This document shows, one piece after another, positions 22,980 through 35,358 of a stretch of DNA of 64,000 bases. A program made the position numbers and the translations under genes. Each line of letters opens with the position of its first letter. The stretch's first letter is position 1. The notes beneath the pieces are model-generated. The model ran no database searches. It was given only the letters and a program-made list of their open reading frames with translations, and was not told the DNA's origin. The DNA lies in the NCBI GenBank assembly GCA_007258455.2, contig VDFB02193867.1, positions 564,093,291-564,157,290 on the forward strand, read 5' to 3'. Source of the stretch: Sequoia sempervirens (Eukaryota > Streptophyta > Pinopsida > Cupressales > Cupressaceae).

Positions 22980-24640
22980 TTCATATCCTTCTCTCTCTCA
23001 CTCATTCCTTCTATCTCTCTCCCCTCTACCTTTAACCCTTTACCCTTAACCCTTAAACCCTCTACCCTCTACCCTTAAACCCTTAAACCCTGAAACTCTC
23101 TACCTTCTACCCTCTACCCTTACACCCTTAAACCCTATACCCTCTACTATAAACTCCTTAACTCCTTAAACCCTAAACCCTAAACCCTTTCTACCTTCTA
23201 CTCTTAACTGTGATAAATTCTATATCTCTCCCCACTTCCTCCCTCTCTCTCTCAAGTCTCTCCTCCTACTCCTCTCCCTCTCTCAAGTCTATATTTTCTC
23301 TAATGACTCTCTATCTCTCCTCTACCCTTTTAACCTCTAAACTCCTTAATACTTAAACCTCTAATTCTATCTCTCTCCCTCTCCCTCTCTCTCTCCTCTC
23401 TCTCTCTCTCAAGTTCTCCCTCCTACCCCTCTCCCTCTCTCTCAAGTATCTCTACCCACTCACTCCTATATTCTCTCCTCTTCTCTACCTTAACCTTAAA
23501 ACTCTAAACCTCTACCCTCTTCCCTTTAAAACCTTAAACCCTAAAACCCTAAACCCTCTATCCTCTCACCTCTACCCTTAAAACCCTTAAACCTCCACCT
23601 TTTTAAATTCAAAACCATTAACTCCTTAAACCTCTTACCTCTATCTCTCCAACTCCCTCTCCCTCTCTCTCCCTCTCTCCTTATTGCAAACATAACATGA
23701 TCCTATTGGTAATGGAGCATGATAATCTTCTTGATTCAAAGGTTTTATTTCAATCACTCTCTATCCATCCATCTATCTCCCTCTCTATCCCTCTCTATAT
23801 ATCCTTCTAGCTCCTCTCTCTCTTTATCTATCCCCCTCCTTCTCTCCTTCTCTCTATATCCCTCTCCTCCTTCTCCATCTCCATACCTATCTCTATATTC
23901 TTATCTATCTCTATCTCCTTACCCCTCTCTCTCTTGCTCTTCCCCCCTCTATCTCTCCCTCTTTCTATCCCTACCTATCCCTCTCTATATATTTATCTCT
24001 TCCATCTCTATATATCCTTCTCTCCTCTCTCTCTTTATCTCCCCCTCTCCTCTCCTCTCACTATCCCTCTCCTTCTCCTTCTCCATCTCCATCTCTATCT
24101 CTATCTTCCTATCTATCTATATCTCCTTACCCCTCTCTCTCTCTTGCTCTTCCCCCTCTAACTCTCCCTCCCTTTCTATGGCTATCCCTCTCTCCCCCAT
24201 CTTTTTCTCTCTCTCCCTATCTACATACCACTCTCCCTCCCTCCCCCTTCTTCTTTCTCTCCCTCTTCTACTTATCTCTCCCCCTTTCTCCCCCTCTTCT
24301 CTCTCTTCCTCTTCGACCTATCTCTCTCCCTTTCTCCCCCTCTTCTCTACCTCTCCTCTACCTATTTCTCTCCCTTTCTCTCCCTCTCTCTCTATCTCCC
24401 CCCTCTCTCTATCTCTCCCCATCTCTCCCTCCCTCACTCCTCCCTCTATCCCTATCTATCTCTGTCCCTACTCTCTCTCTCCCTTTCTCTTCCCATATAT
24501 CTCTCTATCTCTCTGTCTCTTCCCATATATCTCTATCCCCCCTACTTCTTTCCCCCTTTCTCTATCTCCCCCTATTTCTCTCTCCCTCTCACCATCTCTA
24601 TTTACCTATCTTTGATTCTCTTTGTTTGTCTATCTCTTTG
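22980..24640. repeat. CT-rich tract with telomere-like repeats
   Basis: About 1.66 kb of C/T-biased sequence. 23030-23200 and 23510-23640 consist of degenerate CCCTTAAA, CCCTAAA and CCCTCTA units, including CCCTAAACCCTAAACCC near 23170-23187, the plant telomere unit. The rest is (CTCTCC), (TCTATC) and similar. It generates a false open frame of 298 codons at 23719-24615. Confidence 0.9.
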
Positions 24641-26569
24641 TCTCTATCTCCATATCCTGATATTTTACTTGTAATTTTTTTCTCATCCCCATCGTTCAAA
24701 GCACACCATTCATTAATTGGTAATCAAAAAATGCTAAAATGATATTTATGATTCCTATGTCAAAGTCTTGTTTGTTGATGACCTTTCTTAATCAATTACA
24801 TACTTTAATTATATGATGAACAAGCACTACCTCATTATTGATGAGGGAAAAGAATATTTGAAAAATATTATATTTAAACTAATCATTTTATATTTAAACT
24901 AAATATTTTATTTTTATAAATTATAATATATTATTATTTTTATTTTAAATTTTGTTTATTTATAATTTTATATTTATTTACACAATATATTTTTTAATGT
25001 ATTTAATTCAAAATTATATTGATATTATAATATTTATTGTAATTATTTATAATATATATGTATATAGTATATTATTTATAATTATTAATAATATATATGA
25101 TTTTTATATTATTAATTTAACTATTATATAGTTATATTATATATTATAGAGATTAAAAACTATATTATTAATATTTTATATTCTAAAATAACACTATTGC
25201 AAACATAATATGCATATGGAAAACAAGGGTTCGAGCGGATGTTGGCCAAGAGTTCACTCAAACCAATCCGACAAACATTTTTTAACATTATTTTGAAGGG
25301 GTTCGATCGAACCGTGGTTCACTTGAACCCCCATTCGATTGAACATGTTTGGGGGTGTTCGAGCAAATAGTGGTTTGATCGAACCCACCTTTTCCCCCCT
25401 TCTCCACCTCTAGCACCAAAAATATCTAGAATTTTTCCCTTTGAAGCCCGAGTTGAGGATGAAAAATGGAGGATACTTCACAAACCCAAATAGATGATGG
25501 TAGTCCTTAGAACGAGTTATCCAACGAATATAATTTTAATATGTTTTGGTTTTATTATTATTATTTTTTTAGTTTGATTAAACATAGGTTTTTCACCAAA
25601 AATCAAGCTCTCTGTTCTGTACATGTGGAAAAATAGAAGATTATCAAAAAAAATTGAAAAATATCAGTGCACTAGATATTGAAGTCCTTGATCCAACAAA
25701 AAAAAAAGAATTTTGATACATACAAAAAAAGTTATGTTGTATACGGTCCGCCTATGTCTAAATTTTAATTGGTTTCACTTCAAAACTTGATTAAGGAAAA
25801 AATATTATTGTTACAAATCTAAATTTGAAAAAAATAGATTTTTATCCTTCATGGAAAAAAAATTATGTTGTATACGGTGAGCATCACTCCTTAAAAATGG
25901 TATTTATTGAAAAAAAACTAGTTTTCAAAGGAGATGGAAAAATAAGTGAAATTTTATTCCAAAAATTTTGAAAAAATATATTTAGAATCTATAAAAAAAA
26001 TTTCACAAATCACTAGTTTGCATCATCTACAAATTCCTCATGGATTAGCCGCTATAGGTGCTTGAAAGTGAAGATTTAGTTAGAAAAAATCAATTCAATG
26101 TCCACTTTGGCCAAAAATTGTAAACCAGTATTGTGGGATCACCCTTGTATGTCATTCATAAAAACCTATAACATTATTTTCATCTACCTTTCTTTACAAT
26201 CAACAACAATTCATCTTCCCTTATTCTTAGTATTACCAATCTGATATGTTCCAAATGTTCTTTTATTTTACTAAAAGTCAAAATTCCACCCAATTATACA
26301 TTTAATTTTTTGTGGCCTTCAACTCTACATATAAAACAAGTTCAAGTAATAGATCTTAGACCACTTCTTCTACATCTTCATCTATTGTTTTGATATCTTC
26401 CATTATCAACATAATCAATTTACTTTTACTTTTTTGACATTGATCAAACCTATCTTTGTAATGAATTTCACTTTCATCACTAACCTTAACTTTTCATCAT
26501 TATGTGCTTCTCTACATATGCCTTATATCTTCCTCTTAGGAATCTACTAGCATTTACTAACTTGTTTTG
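24641..26569. other. AT-rich non-coding DNA
   Basis: 24840-25200 is almost pure A/T. 25228-25385 holds a cluster of GTTCGA/TCGAAC palindromic motifs. A 16-bp unit TTATGTTGTATACGGT is repeated directly at 25732-25747 and 25863-25878. No gene seen. Confidence 0.6.
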
Positions 26570-26800
26570 TTGATTCTAGAATCTATGGTTTAAATTATCT
26601 TTGAATTTTAAGGCTAACTAGTATGATTCCTCAAAAATTGTGCATTCATCACACTCAAATATTCTTGAAAAAATCCACTTAATTCATTAATATACTCTAC
26701 CACTTTTTAATTATTTTATTTGTGATGACCTATTCTTACTATAGACCTATAACATTCTTTAGTATAATCTCTCATAGAAATATTTTTTGACATAAAAATT
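26570..26800 (-). pseudogene. Ty3/gypsy gag relic
   Basis: Minus-strand translation from about 26765 downwards gives RDYTKECYRSIVRIGHH, two stops, then KVVEYINELSGFFQEYLSV and further weak similarity. This matches the conserved core of plant gypsy (chromovirus-type) Gag, where a ...F..LV.R...E......RYI.GL...I...L pattern is typical. Sequence on both sides (26200-27000) may be more of the same but is too decayed to call. Confidence 0.6.
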
Positions 26801-27019
26801 TTCAAATTTGTTTTATAACTCTATGTAAATTTGCATGAATAAACTTAGATTCAATTTATATACTATTATATTTCACTTTTTAATATTATTTTTCCCTTTT
26901 TTATTCATCTCTAACTAAATTTATTTCCAGCAAATAGTAGAATAACCTTTCAACTTATGTTTTATTTTTGACTTTATTAAGATCAACAATATCTTCACAC
27001 TCAAATTACTATAACATCA

Positions 27020-27490
27020 ATCTAACTCTTTAGTCAACTTAAATTACTAACTTAATTAGAAATATCATTTCTAGTTTTAAAATGGCACTAGAGATTGCTT
27101 CCAATATTATTTATTATATATATTCATCTTCAATATCTTTAATAAGATACGGTCTACAAGGTTCTTGTTCATCATCACTTTCATTACATCCTTGTTTAGG
27201 ACTTCTTTTTAAGTCTTCATCAATAGTGCATCCAAGCATATGTAGACATTTCTCATCATGTTAAACATCTCCTCAATGAACTCACCAACTTAGAGTACAT
27301 TGTCTCTAGAATCAATCACATTTTTAGTCCACTTAGATTACTAGCGTAATTAAGAATATCAAATCTAATTTTGTATTAATGATACATATTTCTTTCAAGA
27401 TTTTTTATTATATTTTCTCATCTTTAATGTGATTAATAGGACATGATCTATCAACTTCTTGTTCATTATGACTTTTATTACATTTCTTTT
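27020..27490. repeat. Diverged direct duplication, offset about 310 bp
   Basis: 27020-27190 and 27330-27490 share TAGTC.ACTTA.ATTACTA.C.TAATTA, TTATTATAT.TT.TCATCTT and CTTGTTCAT.A..ACTTT.ATTACAT in the same order. Confidence 0.6.
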
Positions 27491-27509
27491 TTGAGTGCTC
27501 TTGACCACT

Positions 27510-27712
27510 TAAATATTGAAAACTGTATACGTGGTGAATATATCACAACGATGAATTGTTGGAAGTGAATTGTATATGCAATGAATATGTCACAGCAATG
27601 AATTACTGCTGGAAGTGAATTGTATACGCAATGAATATGTCACAACAATAAATTATTGATAGTGAATCATTGACAGTAAATTACTGACAATAAATTATTG
27701 ACAGTGAACTTT
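27510..27712. repeat. Short tandem repeats next to the laccase pseudogene
   Basis: Units of about 50-65 bp built on GAATTGTATACGCAATGAA and TATGTCACAACAATGAATTA (three diverged copies, 27518-27655), followed by ATTGACAGTGAA-type units of about 14-15 bp to 27705. Confidence 0.75.
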
Positions 27713-27717
27713 CCTCA

Positions 27718-28046
27718 TCATATGAGATATATGCATGCCACCATAGCGTCCCTTCCTGACCTCTGATTGTAAAATTTGTAGGTATATTTATTCCAGAAAC
27801 TGCCCATTGACTGTTACAATTTTTTGTGCATTACACACTCTTGTCACACTTTGTGTTGCGATTAGTAACAGCGAAAATAATATAAATTAGTTCAACGATT
27901 ACTATATCAAGCTTAATATAATGGTTAGTATTTTAAAGAATTGGTGAAAGAAACCTACAGTGAAATTCTGTTGGACAAGAGCTGTAGAAACTGCCCTTGG
28001 TGTAACGAAAAGTAAACAAAAAAAAGTGAGCCTAATTTTTCCGTAC
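27718..28046 (-). pseudogene. Truncated laccase pseudogene, part 1 (exons 3, 2, 1)
   Basis: Aligns by eye with the 5' half of the laccase gene at 42453-45784, in the same orientation. 27722-27797 matches the middle of exon 3 (CATGCCACCA.AGCGTCCCTT). Then a deletion removes the rest of exon 3, intron 2 and part of exon 2. 27800-27880 matches exon 2 (CCATTGACTGTTACAA and TTACA.ACTCT.GTCAC). Intron 1 follows, then exon 1 (TGTTGGACAAGAGCTGTAGA) up to the hAT target site. Because intron 1 is kept, the copy arose by DNA duplication, not from mRNA. Frame changes, including one in a T run of exon 1, and the deletion rule out a functional enzyme. Exons 4-6 are absent. Confidence 0.88.
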
Positions 28047-28054
28047 TTGACAAC
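28047..28054. repeat. hAT target-site duplication, left copy
   Basis: TTGACAAC. The intact laccase has the same 8 bases once (45767-45774), which identifies the unoccupied site. Confidence 0.88.
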
Positions 28055-31000
28055 TAGGCCTGGAATTTGATGGTCTATTTGACTATTTTTTACATTTTGG
28101 ACTGTATATTACAACTTAAAAATTTATTAGACTGTATCATTTGACTTGCTATATTTTTATAAAACTGTAAATATGACACTTAAAATTATTATTAAACCGA
28201 AAAAATTTATATATATATAATATAAAATATTGTTTATGATAAAAATATAAATTAGTTTAGAATTGAAATAATTCTTTCTAATTTCACTTTATATTAATAT
28301 ATATAATTTATTATAAATATATTTATTAATTCAAAATCTCTCAAAAATAGAATATTTTCAAGATTTAATATAGTTCTTTCTAATCTTTTAAAGATTTTGA
28401 CATTTTTACTAATAGAACTTATCATTGCTTTTTATTAATATATGATTTATAATATTTATTATAAAAATATATATTAATTCAAAAAATTCTTTTCAAAATA
28501 AAATATAATTGATTTTTTTAAAAAAATTGAACAACATTTATTTTATAGTTTTTTTTTTTATAGGTGATTCATCAGATTTTATTTTTTATTTTTATTTTTT
28601 TTCAAGATAATACAACAGCTATGTTTTATTGGTGAACAACTGAGCATGTTGAAATTTTAGATAATGAGTTGAATAAGGATTAAGCTATTTTTAATTTTAT
28701 ATAACTATTTTGGATAGGTTTGAAATTGATATTTAAATATTATATTAGATAGATCAATTTAGGGATTGAACTATTTTTAATTTTATATAATTATTTCTTG
28801 CTAGATTTGAAATTGATATTTAAATGTGTATTTATGATATTTGCACATATGAAATCAATAAATTAATTTATTGTCAATTTATTCTAGTTAAATATTAAAT
28901 TAAATGTTCACTACAATTTTAGGAACCAATCAACAAAATAGTAATACAATTTTACAAATTAGAGAATAAATATATGGAAAAAACAATCATGTGTAATATA
29001 ATTATTCTTAATCTAATAGTCTATGCATTTTTATTTATCAATAAAATTTATTATATGCAATTGAATTTACTAATTGAGTGCATGCATAGTTTCTAAAATT
29101 TGTAAATTTTCTAACATAATTATTTTATAAAATAATATTTCATGGATTACTAATATATTGATTATTTTTAGGTACTTTAATAATATGCCTTCAAGAAAGA
29201 AGAAGCAAGCTACTATTGGAGAAATGTATAAGTGGACTAGAGAGAAGGTTTCTAAAACTTCTAGTAATTCAATGTTACATGAACAGTCTCACTCTCATAA
29301 TAATCATCTGAAAGAAACATTTAAAGAAATATTTGGGTCCTCTTCAAATGATGATTCCAATGAAGATGCATATCAAGCTGGTGAAGGGAATAGTATTAGT
29401 GATGAAGTTGGGGAGGGGTCAAATATCAATCAAGGGAAGAAAAAAGTTCTAAAGAGAAAATTTTGAATGAAATGGTTAGAAAATTTTGTTTGGTTAAATT
29501 ATTTTGAGCATGATGGTAAGATACTTATGAAATGTAATTATTGTGAAAAGTATAAGATGCCAAGCCCATGGGGTATAGGGGATGGGTGTAGCAATTTACA
29601 ATGTGATGCTCTTGTCACTCATGAAAAATATGTAATACATAAAAATGCTCAAGAAAGATGGATTAATGCAATGGAGAAAAAGATAAAATCTATTCCAGAT
29701 CATATTTTAGAGATAGAAGATGTTAATAAGGAAAGAGTAATCACTACAATGAAAGAAAATTATTTTGTTTGTCAAGAGGACTTATCTTTTATCTAAGTAT
29801 GAGAAAATATGTAAATTTCTCATGGATCTAAAAACTCCTAATATGCCAAAGTCTCAAGAATACTCTGCATACACAAATTGGAAGGGTGCAAATGATTTTC
29901 TTTTTAGCATATCAAAATATCTTGAACAAATTCAAATAGAAGAGATGTTGAAAAGTCCTTTTTTCACTAATGGTTGATGAAAGTACTAATAGAAGTTTAG
30001 AGCAGAACCTTGTTGTTTATGCAAGATATTTAACTTCAAAGGGTCATGGGGAACCTATTTCCATGTTTATGAAGATCATGGATGTGCCAAATGGAAAAGG
30101 GAAAACTATATATAATACCATCAATCAGTTGATAAATGATAGAGGGATTTCATTAACAAAACTAATAGTTGTCTCAATAGATGGAGCTTTTGCACTGGTT
30201 GGGAGTGAAAATGGATTTGTTTCTCTTTTGAAAAAAAAAAATTCCAAATCTTATTTCAGTGCATTGCATAGCTCATCACGAATCATTAGCAGTAGCAGAT
30301 GCTTCAAAAAGGATACCTGGGTTACTATTTGTTGACAAAATAGCAAATAAAGTTCATTCATGGGTCCAAAATTCACCAAAAAGAAATAATGAGTTGAATG
30401 ATTTACTTAGAGTTATGCAAATTGATGTTCTAAATGTTTTGCAAATCCACACAATCAGATGGTTATCTAGAGGAGAACTCATAATAAGGCTTGTGAAGCT
30501 TATGCCAGCTATCTTAACTTTATGGAAAAAAGATAAGAAGTGTTCATCATTGTATGAAAAGACAAGGATTTATTCTATCCAGTTATGTTTGCACATGCTT
30601 GCTAATGTTTTAGGTGAACTAAATAAATTGAACAAAATATTTCAAGAAGAAAATGTAGACATCATAGTTATTGGTTTGGCTCTTGATGAAGCAATAGGAA
30701 ATTTATAAGGATGGTTTTTGAGAAAAGGTACATTTGCAAAAGGTACAACTTATCTTTCCAAATTCTTGATTGATTCTCAATTTGGATGTATTGAATTCAA
30801 AGAAGGTGTTGTCATTGATAAACATGAACTAAAATATATACATATTCCAATTGAAGGATTTGAGTATGGTGATGCAGGGAAGCATATCATGAAACCATGT
30901 GTTGAAGGAACGCAACAAAGTTGCTAACATCTTGCAGAAGGTTATATTCAATCTCTCATTGATTGTTTGAATGAAAGATTTCCAGATCTTCCTCTTTTTA

Positions 31001-31998
31001 ATGTTGCAAAACTCTTTAGTCCTTCTTATTATCCATTAGATCGTCAAACTTGAGATAATATCTCAAAGCGTTGGCTTGATAAGCTTCTCCAACATTTGCA
31101 ACATACTACTTCAAATAATGTAAATGAATTTGTATCCATATTTGATGTTATCGGTTACAAAAGGGAGTTAAACTCTTTTGTTGATTCATTGCATTTGAGT
31201 TGTGAGGGTTTCAAGATGAAAGATGCATGGAGAGTCTTTCATAACACAGAATATTGGCATAGAAGCTATCCTCATATGATGAAGTTATGGCAAGCCATGC
31301 TTACTATTCTTGCAAGTATTGTTGATTGTGAAAGAGGATTTTCAAAGAAAAACATCATCAAAGATGTTAGAAAGTCAAAATTGGGTTTGGATACATTGGA
31401 TGCATTAATGAGAATGTCTTTAAATGGACCTCAAGAAAGTGATGTAAATTGGAATAAAGTATATCAAATATGGAAGAATACAAAGTCAAGAAGAGTTCTT
31501 GACCTTTGATAACATTTATTTTTGTTTATTTTCTATGTAATGCATCATTAATTTTTGCATCTCAATTTAAAAATAATAAAAGAAAATAGTTTTTTTCTTT
31601 CCAAAAGTTGTTTTTTGTGTTTAAATATATGCAAATTATATAATGAAGGTTTGTATCAAATTATTATATTTTTTATTGTTTATTTGGTATTTTTAAGAAT
31701 TATGATTCCTATAAAAAATAATTATTTAATTTATATGATACATAATATTTAAAAAAATCAAATTACTTGTGTTACATTAAAAATAGAAATTTAAAAAAAA
31801 AAATCATATTTAATATGTATGATTAATAAAATCTATAATATTTTAATATAAAAGATTTTATATAAAAAAATATAAATTAAATATTTTTTTGACAGTTAAA
31901 TTTTTTCATAAAACTTAAGAGTGACAAACATTTAAATGAACAAACCGTCACAAAATTTCCATATAACAGATAGAGGTGGCCGTCAAATTTCAGCCTTG
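28055..31998 (+). mobile_element. hAT transposon (3,944 bp), non-functional
   Basis: Bounded by 8-bp duplications, TTGACAAC (28047-28054) and CTGACAAC (31999-32006), 7 of 8 identical. Termini are imperfect inverted repeats: TAGGCCTGGAATTTGATGG at the left and CAAGGCTGAAATTTGACGG read inward from the right, 15 of 21 positions matching. Eight-base duplications and ends of the YARNG type are hallmarks of the hAT superfamily. It holds one transposase pseudogene (29185-31509) flanked by about 1.1 kb and 0.5 kb of AT-rich non-coding sequence. Confidence 0.9.
29185..31509 (+). pseudogene. hAT transposase, broken
   Basis: Would cut and paste the element by a DDE (RNase H-like) reaction. Visible in order: a basic N-terminus (MPSRKKKQ, best ATG at 29185); a zinc-finger region with CNYCEKYK and a downstream CDALVTHEKYVIH (about 29500-29640), like the TTF/BED-type fingers of ZNF862-like plant hAT proteins; the first catalytic block VDESTNRSLEQNLV (about 29970); VSIDGAFALVGSENGF (about 30175); and the C-terminal hATC dimerisation block with LWQAMLTI, VDCERGFSKKN and SKLGLDTLDALMRMS (about 31280-31430). 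Broken by stops at 29464, 30706, about 30925 and about 31053, and by frameshifts near 29790, 29975 and in an A run at 30231-30240. Confidence 0.9.
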
Positions 31999-32006
31999 CT
32001 GACAAC
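31999..32006. repeat. hAT target-site duplication, right copy
   Basis: CTGACAAC, one base different from the left copy, so the insertion is not brand new. Confidence 0.85.
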
Positions 32007-32070
32007 CTTGTCATCCTTAATCTGTAGAGCAACGTCACTTATTTTTATGTTCCCCCGAGAAGATGATATT
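32007..32070 (-). pseudogene. Truncated laccase pseudogene, part 2 (start codon region)
   Basis: Continues the pseudogene beyond the hAT element. CTTGTCATCCTTAATCTG followed by AGAGCAACG matches CTTGCCATGCTTGGTATT and AGAGCAACG at the laccase start codon (45774-45808). On the minus strand an ATG is followed by codons for T R L, so the transposon sits in codon 5. Confidence 0.82.
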
Positions 32071-32309
32071 TGTTCTTGATGCGAAAGTGTGGCGTATTAA
32101 ATGTACAAATGTATTGGCAAATCACTTCGTCAGTATAATTTCACTGAATATACGTGAGTGACTTTGACCGACTTTGATTTCAGACTGGCTCACTTGCAAG
32201 AGAAATTACCTTTGGGAGAGAACTTAGTCTAAACGCGTAGAATAAACAAACAATTTTTTTGGTTTATTATTTTAAATGTGAAGGTGGACATACTTTCCTT
32301 ATATTATAT

Positions 32310-32587
32310 TATAGAGTAACATACAAACATTATAAAAATATCTTTGTTCTTAATCAAGCCAAAATTTGGTAGAGAAAGAAGGGGAAAAAAAGGCTTGTAG
32401 GCTAAAGAATATTTGTTATAAAGAATTAAAAAGGTTTGATGGTATGTTTATAGAGTAACATACAAACATTATAAAAATATCTTTGTTCTTAATCAAGCCA
32501 AAATTTGGTAGAGAAAGAAGGGGAAAAAAAGGCTTGTAGGCTAAAGAATATTTGTTATAAAGAATTAAAAAGGTTTGATGGTATGTT
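32310..32587. repeat. Near-perfect 139-bp tandem duplication
   Basis: 32310-32448 is repeated at 32449-32587, starting TATAGAGTAACATACAAAC in each. I saw no difference between the two units. No gene inside. Confidence 0.95.
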
Positions 32588-35356
32588 TAACTTGTTCATT
32601 TTGGTGTGATGTTAATATTGTTTAGAAATTGAAATATAAAGTTTTCATAATTTATATTAATAATTATGGATGTATTGATGTTTTAGATCATATTTTATAA
32701 TCCATCATCAATGTGAAATTTAAAATAAAAGATTGTTGATCAATTATATTTATTAAATAGAAGGAAGAGAAAAAATGTGGAATGAAGAATAAGCAACTTA
32801 CACAACAAACAGCAAAAAATTTAAAAACATCATAAATGCAAGACAAAAATTACTTATTGATATTACAACCATGAAACAACTAAAATTAAAAAATTGGAAC
32901 ATAAAAGTTTAAAGTTATATATATAGTATCAAAAATTGCACACCCTAAAAATTGCACACCCTTCCAATTTCATACTGCATCATGCCTTCATTTTAACCCT
33001 CTGATGTATCACATATTAATTACAATATCTCAGCACTTGAATTACATAGTTATGACATTTTTATGATAATTTAGACTTTATAATTCTAAATTTTCCTAAA
33101 TGAAAATGTAACCTACAAACATCCACATGAAATACTAATGGCACATAAAAATTTGTGATTCCAATGGTCATTAAAGTATTACCTTTCCATTAACAGTTTG
33201 GAAAGTAACACTCCTACATGCAGTGTCAACTACCAAAAGCATCTAAACTTTTCTTTTTGGTCTCAATTCTTAATTTTTTGTTCTAACTTTCATTCTTGCA
33301 ATTTTGAAGAAGAAACTCGACCATTTTCACAACCAACAAGTTATAACAACATTCTAGGCATGTCATCTTCTTGAGGTTTTTTAAATGACATTATCATGAG
33401 ATTGTGAAGAGCAATAAAATTAAAGCAACAAAACCTTCTTATGGGTTTTTACAAAATTTTGTTTCAATAATATTGTTCCCTTTTTCTCTTTTTCCATTTC
33501 TAGCTTTTATTTGTATAATCCTAAGTGCTATCACAGTGTACTTGTGATTTTCTATATTTCAATTTTCTACTTTTTTGTTTAATGTATTTTCAATCACTCT
33601 TTCTAACATTATAAAAAATGTAGGTTGTTGTGGAGGTTGGAAGATAAAAATAGGGGTTTGACTAAGACAAGCTCCTCAAACAACCACCAAAAATAACATT
33701 TTCATCTCTTCTTTTTATTTACTTTTTTTGTGGAAAATAATAGCTTTCTAAATGATAGTTTTTCCACCCCCTTCTTTTTGTTTTTCATTGTCTTTTTATT
33801 TTAATGTCTAAATAGTTAAATTTGGTCATTATTTTTGTTATTCCCATAATTATTCATACTTTAAAATTGATTTCTTGTGTTCTATGTGTATAGGGACATT
33901 TCCTAGACCTAGTAGTACCTTTTGTTACACGTCTAGATAGAATAACTACATGAAACATTGGTGCTTGAGATAGAGGCTTCCAAAAAAGATATGTGGTCCT
34001 TTGTGATTAATAGTTTATGCTTCTATTATAAATTTGTTATTTTTTTTGTGAAAAGATATTTCAACCAATTTATTCTAATTGGATATTTAGGCTTGTAAAC
34101 TTATAACTTTCTATTCAATTTCATTTATTTTCAAAAAATATAATTGATACAGCATTAGTCCACTTGTATTTAAAATTTTTTAAAAATGGTTTGATATATA
34201 TTTTATAGATGTAAGAGTAGAATTTGAATTCTTAAAATTAAAAAGAAAAAAAAAGGTGCGGTTGATGGAATGTCACAAGAAAAAGAGAAAATGATTTTTT
34301 TTCCTAAATAGCTAACTTCAATATCTAGTACATAGAAAGAATAGTTTTCAATGTAAACATTTAAAAATCAAAACTTACCAAAACATCATAGTTTTCACTG
34401 GATTTCAACTTTCTTTTGTTTTTATCATTTTTAAAAATAAATTATACACTTTAGGAGAGGATTCTCTCCTTTAGTGCATCATATAATTTTAAAAAATATA
34501 TATATTTAATATTTTTCTTTTAATTTTTAATCAACCTCATATTTGATTATAAAAATCTACTTAAAATAAATAAATAAAAATTATAATAAAAGTAATCAAA
34601 ATATCAAAAAAAATATTTAGACTCTACTTTTAAAAAAGGATATTTTTAAATTTCCATAAAGTAGTCCTAGTTAGAGAAATTTAGAGTTGAGGTTGAATTT
34701 TTTTCTAAATTTTCCATAAAAAGGGGTTAAATTGTAACATAGGTAGCCACAAAACAATTTTGGGTGAAATATTTGATGAAGCGCTTTCAATTGAAAGGGT
34801 TTCACATGAAGCTTTATACATAAATTCAATTGCAATTCAAACTTTTAAAAAGAAAAAATATTTAATAGTTATGAATGACAAGGTTTCACCCAAACTATAT
34901 GTGCCACGTATACATCATATGATTTTGGATAAAATTGTTTCACCTTAAAATATTTATGGTGAAACTATTTTACTAGAAACTATTTGATTGATCAAAAATA
35001 TGACATAGTTTTGTACTTTTACCCTATAAACTGATTACACATATTAAATAAAATTTATTAAACATATATACATACTTAAAAGTACTATACTAATAATAAT
35101 TACACATTATAACCATAATGATAAAATAAATCCATACTCCCTAATAATTAAATCACATTATCCAAAACCTTATGTCATATCCGAATGCAAATCATAATAT
35201 TAATTAATGTTGATTCCTTTATAAATATGCTATTCACATTTGGCCCAAAATTAACATTTTAACTTAAGTTTCAATCTCATAACAACATCTATGTTGATAT
35301 CAAATTTTCCACATTTAACTTCTCAAACATAATTTATTTAAGATATTATCCAGATT
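32588..35356. other. AT-rich non-coding DNA, no gene seen
   Basis: No protein-like frame on either strand. The 62-codon frame at 34760-34948 has no homologous look and no context supporting it. Confidence 0.6.
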
Positions 35357-35358
35357 TA

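Noticed and set aside
23719..24615. 298-codon open frame
   Set aside because: Produced by the CT-rich tract: almost only Ser, Leu, Pro, Ile and Tyr, with a second frame open over the same stretch. No coding character.
27510..27712. CRISPR-like spacing of short repeats
   Set aside because: Units are diverged, contiguous and of variable length, with no spacers; this is plant DNA and an ordinary tandem repeat.
34760..34948. 62-codon frame in AT-rich DNA
   Set aside because: No neighbour, no motif, and length expected by chance.
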